Shown piece by piece: positions 59,632 through 64,000 of a stretch of 64,000 nt of DNA. Origin of the DNA: Agrobacterium tumefaciens (lineage in GTDB: Bacteria > Pseudomonadota > Alphaproteobacteria > Rhizobiales > Rhizobiaceae); contig CP048470.1 of NCBI GenBank assembly GCA_025559845.1, positions 1,287,001-1,351,000 on the forward strand. Direction: 5' to 3'. Positions within the stretch are counted from its first letter, which is position 1. Each line of letters starts with the position of its first letter. The notes below the pieces were generated by a model. It was not told where the DNA came from and did not search any database. It saw nothing but the letters and a program-made list of their open reading frames with translations. A program made the position numbers and the translations under genes.

Positions 59632-60681
59632 ATGTTGTTATCAAAGACAATGAAGCGGTCGTTGAAGTACCTCACCATTCGCGCGGGACTTGAAGTGTCG
59701 GCGCTACCCGGCGTGCGATTCCTTCAGCCCTCTCTTGGCGGAAGAGGCGTGATCTTCACATTGCATCATGTTCGTCCGCCAGAAAAAACCTCCGGCTTTG
59801 CCCCCAATGCTCACTTGTCCATCACTCCGGAATTTCTGGACGTTGCCATCGAGGCCGCACTCGAATGCGGCCTCTTGCCGGCGCACCTGCATGATCTGCC
59901 ACAGCTGACCATGGAGCCGCATGACGGTCGAAAATTCTTCGCCTTCACGCTGGACGATGGCTACCGCAACAATGCCGAATATGCCGCACCGGTGTTCCGC
60001 AAATTTGCTGTTCCCTACACGATTTTCATCACACCGGGCTTTGTCGAGCGTACCCGCAGCATATGGTGGGAGACAGCGGAGGCGCTGGCGAAGAACAACA
60101 CGTCTTTCCGGTTCGATTTTGGTCAAGGCGAAGAAACGGTTGCGGTCTCCACTCACGCACAGAAGATTGCAGCCTTTATCCGTTTTGAGCAGTTCGTCTC
60201 ATCCACGGATGAAGATGAGGCTGTTGCCCGCATTGATCTTGCTGCGCGCCGCCACGGTATCGACTCGATGGCAATCGTCGACCGGCTCGTGATGAACAAG
60301 GGGGAATTGGCGGCGCTTTCCTCTGATCCGCTCGCCCATATCGGTGCGCATACCATGACACATGTCAATATGCGTCGGGTCAGCAACGAACGCCTACACC
60401 AGGAAATCAGCCAGTCGACATCGCGGATTGAAGGTTATGTCGGTCAACGTCCCCGGTCGTTTTCCTATCCCTACGGATGGGCGACCGCTGCAGCCGACCG
60501 CGAGATGAAGGCCACCCTGGCCGCCGGGTTCCCGGTAGCTGTCACCACGCGACCGGGTGTATTGACACCTCAATCCCTGCGCCAGCCCACGGCGTTGCCG
60601 CGTGTTTCACTGAATGGCCACTTTCAGAAAAAGCGCTATGTGAAAGCGCTGATTTCCGGCTTGCCGTTTCGGTTGATTTAG
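59632..60681 (+). CDS. Polysaccharide deacetylase (NodB-homology) family protein
   Basis: About 349 residues. The NodB domain has the catalytic Asp pair in FFAFTLDDGYRNN and the metal-binding HTMTH (His-x3-His). The later RSFSYPYGWA motif completes the active site. It removes N-acetyl (or O-acetyl) groups from glycans. There is no signal peptide, so action on a lipid-linked or nascent glycan in the cytoplasm is plausible. The start is ATG 59632 or ATG 59650; neither has a strong ribosome site. The longer frame to 59509 overlaps the upstream gene and is rejected. Confidence 0.85.
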   Translation: MLLSKTMKRSLKYLTIRAGLEVSALPGVRFLQPSLGGRGVIFTLHHVRPPEKTSGFAPNAHLSITPEFLDVAIEAALECGLLPAHLHDLPQLTMEPHDGRKFFAFTLDDGYRNNAEYAAPVFRKFAVPYTIFITPGFVERTRSIWWETAEALAKNNTSFRFDFGQGEETVAVSTHAQKIAAFIRFEQFVSSTDEDEAVARIDLAARRHGIDSMAIVDRLVMNKGELAALSSDPLAHIGAHTMTHVNMRRVSNERLHQEISQSTSRIEGYVGQRPRSFSYPYGWATAAADREMKATLAAGFPVAVTTRPGVLTPQSLRQPTALPRVSLNGHFQKKRYVKALISGLPFRLI

Positions 60682-60740
60682 ACCCAACGCGCGCCACGTT
60701 TGCCAGAGTAGTTTTCCAAGCGGGCAAAAAACGTAACTTG

Positions 60741-60758
60741 GGAGAGCGTTTGCTCTCC
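60741..60758 (+). terminator. Weak hairpin after the deacetylase gene
   Basis: A 7-bp stem GGAGAGC/GCTCTCC with a 4-base GTTT loop, 59 bases after the stop, followed by TTGATCTTG. The rest of 60682-60958 shows AT-rich DNA before the flagellin gene but no clear sigma-28 promoter. Confidence 0.4.
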
Positions 60759-60958
60759 TTGATCTTGAACGTTCGCGTGCGTGCACATCGAGACAATTGA
60801 CCTCTAGATCCGCATTTTCCCAGATCAAAATCAACTATTATGGTTGTGTTCTGCAGAGATATCGCGTTTTCCGTTAACTACGCATTAACGCTCTAAATGG
60901 TTGTATCCCATCGTGATTTTCTGCTCATGATGAGTTTATCCCACCAAGGCTGAGTACC

Positions 60959-62815
60959 ATGACCTCCATTCTAACGAATGGGGCTGCAATATCTGCGCTC
61001 CAAACTCTGCGTGCAATTTCCGCTGATTTAGGTGAAGCCCAACGGGTGGTTTCGTCAGGCTTGCGCGTGGATGTTGCCGCGGACAACGCTGCATACTGGT
61101 CAATCTCGACAACGATGCGTGCGGACCGGATGGCAGTGTCCGCCGTCGCTGACGCGCTTGGCTTGGGTGCAGCAAAGACTGACACCGCATATTCTGGAAT
61201 GAGCGCCGTCATCGATGTACTGGCGGAGTTCAAAGCTAAGCTCGTTGCTGCCAAGGAGGATGGTGTCGACAAAGCTAAAGTCCAGACGGAACTGGAACAG
61301 CTCAAAGCACAGGTGCAGGCCATCTCGACGTCGTCAAGCTTCAATGGCCAGAACTGGCTAAACACGAATATTGAACAGATTTATGATATCGAGACGAACA
61401 GGGCATCGGTTATTTCTTCGTTCGTCAGGTCGTCAAGCGGTGTGTCGACAGGCACGATGGACGTTCACCTCGACAAGATCAGCCTCTTCAATTCCACCGG
61501 CGGCGGCTTGTTGCAAGCTGACCCGCGTGACGTGAAAACGCTTGGTGGGATGAGGTCTCTCGGCAGTTCTTCCACCTGGAGTGGTTCACCGACCGTCTAT
61601 CATACCGAAACATCGACCGAATGGATGCATCCGCGCGGTGACAGCGGGGATAATGCGTCTTTCAATATGTCGTTCCCGGATGGAGCACCCCTAGACTTTA
61701 ATACTCCTGGCGCGGAGATCAAATTCGATCTCATCCTGGATAAGGAATACGATCCATCGGCACTTACCGGCGTTTATGGCGAACTCTACGATTTGCCTGG
61801 ACCTTACGATCCCGGATATTCTGCGGCGAGTTTGACCATCACAAAAGCGACGGTGGATGCCTACAATGCCAGCTGGGGGGGCATTGTTTCGACAAATGAG
61901 CAATTCGCAGACTTGTTGAACTCTTTGCTTTCTCCGCACGGTGCATCTGTCTCTGGCCGGTTCAGAAAGGAGGATCCACCCGGATCCAACAAATTCGTGC
62001 ACGACCCTGTTACGATGCTTATTTCAACACGCCAGATACACGGCAACGGCAACTATGTTGAGATCGCCAATCTCAACAGTGTTGGTGTCAGCACAGGTGG
62101 TCTGTTGAACCGATACGACTATGGAAATCGGGGATCCGGCATTGCCCTGCGGTTCGAGCAATTTACGCTTCACATTGACGGTGATAACGCTGATGGGGTT
62201 GAGGTTGATTTCCGCTTTTCCGTTAATGGCGCGCCTGCCACAACGCATAACTTCAACCGCACCTACATTAACGAGCTGCTTGGCAAAGATACCGGCACCG
62301 TAGAAACAGCAGAGGAAATGGTCACTCTGCTTAAGTCTCTAATCGACCCTGAATGGCCGAACACGATCATCGAAGTGTCCGCTTCCGACCCGAACTACAT
62401 CATCGTGAAATCTGACCCGTCAGTCGACAGAAAATGGGGGCCGGGTACGAGTATCGGATTCTTAAATATCGTTGTCAGTATCGAGCCTATCCCGGCAATG
62501 AACTTTCTCAACATCGACATCGAGCAAAACCCTGGCGCGGTCGATCTATATATCGACTACATCGAGGTTGCCTCTCAGCGTGTGGTCGCCGGGGCTTCAA
62601 TCCTAGGATCGCTCTCGATGCGTATTGATATGCAGACAGAGTTCACGGCCAAGTTGATGGCAGCCACGGATAGGGGCGTCGGTCGACTCGTGGATGCAGA
62701 CATGAATGAAGCCTCGACGAGGCTCAAGGCCTTGCAAACACAAGAGCAGCTTGCGATCCAGTCACTCTCTATCGCAAACGCAAGCACAGAGAACGTGATA
62801 CAACTCTTCCGTTGA
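60959..62815 (+). CDS. Solitary oversized flagellin
   Basis: 618 residues against about 300-430 for usual rhizobial flagellins. The N-terminal D0/D1 helices (SILTNGAAISALQTLRAISADLGEAQRVVSSGLRVDVAADNAAYWSIST) and the C-terminal helices (DADMNEASTRLKALQTQEQLAIQSLSIANASTENVIQLFR) are intact, so it can probably enter a filament. Between residues about 140 and 530 lies a large variable insert rich in Asp, Gly, Ser and Tyr, with no HExxH protease motif. No other flagellar gene is nearby, and the gene sits directly beside an integrative element. AAGG lies 9 bases before the ATG. It may form a minor or alternative filament with an altered surface. Confidence 0.88.
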   Translation: MTSILTNGAAISALQTLRAISADLGEAQRVVSSGLRVDVAADNAAYWSISTTMRADRMAVSAVADALGLGAAKTDTAYSGMSAVIDVLAEFKAKLVAAKEDGVDKAKVQTELEQLKAQVQAISTSSSFNGQNWLNTNIEQIYDIETNRASVISSFVRSSSGVSTGTMDVHLDKISLFNSTGGGLLQADPRDVKTLGGMRSLGSSSTWSGSPTVYHTETSTEWMHPRGDSGDNASFNMSFPDGAPLDFNTPGAEIKFDLILDKEYDPSALTGVYGELYDLPGPYDPGYSAASLTITKATVDAYNASWGGIVSTNEQFADLLNSLLSPHGASVSGRFRKEDPPGSNKFVHDPVTMLISTRQIHGNGNYVEIANLNSVGVSTGGLLNRYDYGNRGSGIALRFEQFTLHIDGDNADGVEVDFRFSVNGAPATTHNFNRTYINELLGKDTGTVETAEEMVTLLKSLIDPEWPNTIIEVSASDPNYIIVKSDPSVDRKWGPGTSIGFLNIVVSIEPIPAMNFLNIDIEQNPGAVDLYIDYIEVASQRVVAGASILGSLSMRIDMQTEFTAKLMAATDRGVGRLVDADMNEASTRLKALQTQEQLAIQSLSIANASTENVIQLFR

Positions 62816-62921
62816 ACGTGACTGCCCGCTTTGCTTTTCGTGCTCTTCCGCGGGGAGGTTTCCGCAGGGCCAAGACGAAAGCCGGCGTCGTTTGGCCTTC
62901 GCAAGACTAAAATTCAAAGGA

Positions 62922-62957
62922 TTTAGTGATTTTCAGTGATTGGCTGGGGAACCTGGA
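62922..62957 (-). other. Candidate attachment-site scar (tRNA 3'-end-like)
   Basis: Read on the minus strand, 62957-62941 gives TCCAGGTTCCCCAGCCA. This looks like the T-stem, acceptor strand, G73 and CCA end of a tRNA (glutamine-tRNA-like acceptor), without the rest of the tRNA. It lies just before the integrase gene. Such partial 3' ends are duplicated by integrases that target tRNAs. The tRNA itself would be at the far end of the element. Confidence 0.4.
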
Positions 62958-63055
62958 CCCTCACGGGGTACGAGCATAACGATTTGATGTTGCAAAAGAA
63001 TAAGTAATTTCATACGGGTAGGGTACATATCGAAGGGCATTTTGAGGTACATTAC

Positions 63056-64000
63056 TTGTCTCGCACTCGCGCTCCAGCATACCTTGAGAAGATGAATAAC
63101 GGCGGTTGGAGGGTTTCTGTCCCTGTGCCGCGAGACATGGTCAAGATCATAGGCAAGACACGCCTGAAGCGTTCTCTTGAAACCCATAGCCAAGCAGAAG
63201 CTGAGCGCCGGAAACACGCGGTTGTGGCCGAGTTTCTTACCATGATCGAAGCAGCCCGAGCTGGGAGGCTTCCGAAGGCGGTGGTCACCGGCCTTTCCGC
63301 AGTGCCCTCCATGTCGAGTAGAGAATTGACAAACCTCGCCCTCGATCTGCGAACCAGCCTCCAGTCACAAGAGGGGGAAAGTGAGGCGGTCGAGCTGGAG
63401 ACCGAGGGCATTTATCAGGTTGCCGACAAGATAAGGGGTCGAGAGGTTGGAGTGGATGAAGAGACGGACAGCCCGATCTTCGACCGACAGAGCGAGGAAA
63501 AGGCGGGGCAGTTTCTTCGGGTCGCTCTCGGCAAGGAAACTCCAATCCGCGAGCCGCTCGACCTCTTTCACGCTCAGGTGAAGTGGTCGCCTCGTACCAA
63601 AAGCGACAACAGCAGAGCGATCACGGCACTGGAGGACTGGTGTAAGGAAAACCGTGTGCCGTTTGTTATCGAGGCCATTACACGAAGAAAAGCGGGCCAA
63701 TTCATAGGTGACCTTGCAGCTAGTGCGGAAAGGCCACTTACAAATCGGACCATCAATAAGTACCTGTCTTGCTTGTCTCAGTTCTGGTTCTGGCTGGAGA
63801 AGCGCGGCTATGTCGAGCTTGATAGCTCTCCGTGGTCCCGTCAGTCCTTGCCGAAGGTTCAGCCTACGGAGGATGAGAAGGAGCGTCCATTCACCGATGA
63901 AGAGATGATCAAGCTCTTCGCGGGGGAGCCTAACCAATCCTACCTAAAGGACGTCATGCTCATCGGCGCTCTTACGGGAGCCAGAATTGACGCCATCGTT
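63056..64000 (+). CDS. Tyrosine-recombinase integrase, N-terminal part (3' end outside window)
   Basis: The frame is open from 63008 to the window end. A TTG at 63056 has TGAGGT 7 bases upstream and is the likely start. The visible 315 residues begin SRTRAPAYLEKMNNGGWRVSVPVPRDM, a phage-integrase N-domain, followed by a SAM-like core-binding domain (HAQVKWSPRTKSDNSRAITALEDWCKENR ... NRTINKYLSCLSQFWFWLEKRGYVELD). At the very end the catalytic domain opens with the box I Arg in GALTGARIDAI. The catalytic Tyr is beyond the window. It marks the start of a genomic island or prophage. Confidence 0.85.
   Translation, partial: MSRTRAPAYLEKMNNGGWRVSVPVPRDMVKIIGKTRLKRSLETHSQAEAERRKHAVVAEFLTMIEAARAGRLPKAVVTGLSAVPSMSSRELTNLALDLRTSLQSQEGESEAVELETEGIYQVADKIRGREVGVDEETDSPIFDRQSEEKAGQFLRVALGKETPIREPLDLFHAQVKWSPRTKSDNSRAITALEDWCKENRVPFVIEAITRRKAGQFIGDLAASAERPLTNRTINKYLSCLSQFWFWLEKRGYVELDSSPWSRQSLPKVQPTEDEKERPFTDEEMIKLFAGEPNQSYLKDVMLIGALTGARIDAIV

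Noticed and set aside
62941..63010. Possible complete tRNA on the minus strand
   Set aside because: Only the 3' end pattern fits; no T-loop TTCGA, anticodon or D-arm follows, so it is listed as an att scar instead.

Overview
The window looks like a stretch of an alphaproteobacterial replicon from the Rhizobiaceae (Agrobacterium/Rhizobium type). The supporting signs are moderately high GC coding DNA, many LysR/LacI-controlled catabolic units, a polar amino-acid/opine-type ABC transporter, a transglutaminase/ATP-grasp operon typical of this group, and TGA-N12-TCA elements resembling rhizobial RirA iron boxes. No rRNA, complete tRNA, CRISPR array or insertion sequence was seen. The species cannot be fixed from the sequence alone.

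Layout. 1-7.6 kb is a siderophore-type iron locus: the tail of an MFS transporter, a TonB-dependent receptor and an FAD monooxygenase, convergent with a FecBCDE-like ABC importer. 7.7-12.7 kb is a three-subunit membrane FAD dehydrogenase (GMC subunit, small Tat subunit, triheme cytochrome c) with a divergent LysR gene. 12.7-15.9 kb is an autotransporter with five 69-residue repeats. 16-17.7 kb is a MarR regulator plus FUSC efflux-type protein behind a 34-bp near-palindrome. 17.8-24.6 kb holds two exported alpha/beta hydrolases, a DipZ-type thiol-redox protein, an OmpR-type two-component system, an Ohr peroxidase and a 40-residue exported peptide. 24.6-27.1 kb is an aldehyde dehydrogenase with a divergent LysR gene.

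27.2-34.8 kb is the most distinctive unit: ECF sigma factor, FecR anti-sigma, a large STN-type TonB receptor and a periplasmic M16 protease. Two matching ECF-type promoters precede fecR and the receptor. The receptor/protease pair resembles the FusA/FusC and YddB/PqqL protein-import modules. 34.8-39.8 kb is a second FAD dehydrogenase operon with permuted gene order and a LacI regulator. 39.9-43.9 kb is a polar amino-acid ABC operon led by a LysR gene, and 44.2-45.7 kb a GlcD-type FAD oxidase. 45.7-48.7 kb holds an ABC-F ATPase and a TadG-like von Willebrand protein. 48.8-55.5 kb is the transglutaminase / permuted ATP-grasp / alpha-E operon, a predicted peptide-ligating or protein-modifying system of unknown product.

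55.7-62.8 kb holds an SbmA/YddA-type ABC protein whose nucleotide site is degenerate, a small membrane protein, an acyl-CoA thioesterase, an ATP-grasp ligase coupled to a polysaccharide deacetylase, and a solitary 618-residue flagellin. From about 62.9 kb the sequence changes to a mobile element: a tRNA-3'-end-like att scar followed by a tyrosine integrase that runs off the window. The common themes are envelope biology, iron or substrate import through the outer membrane, and periplasmic oxidation.
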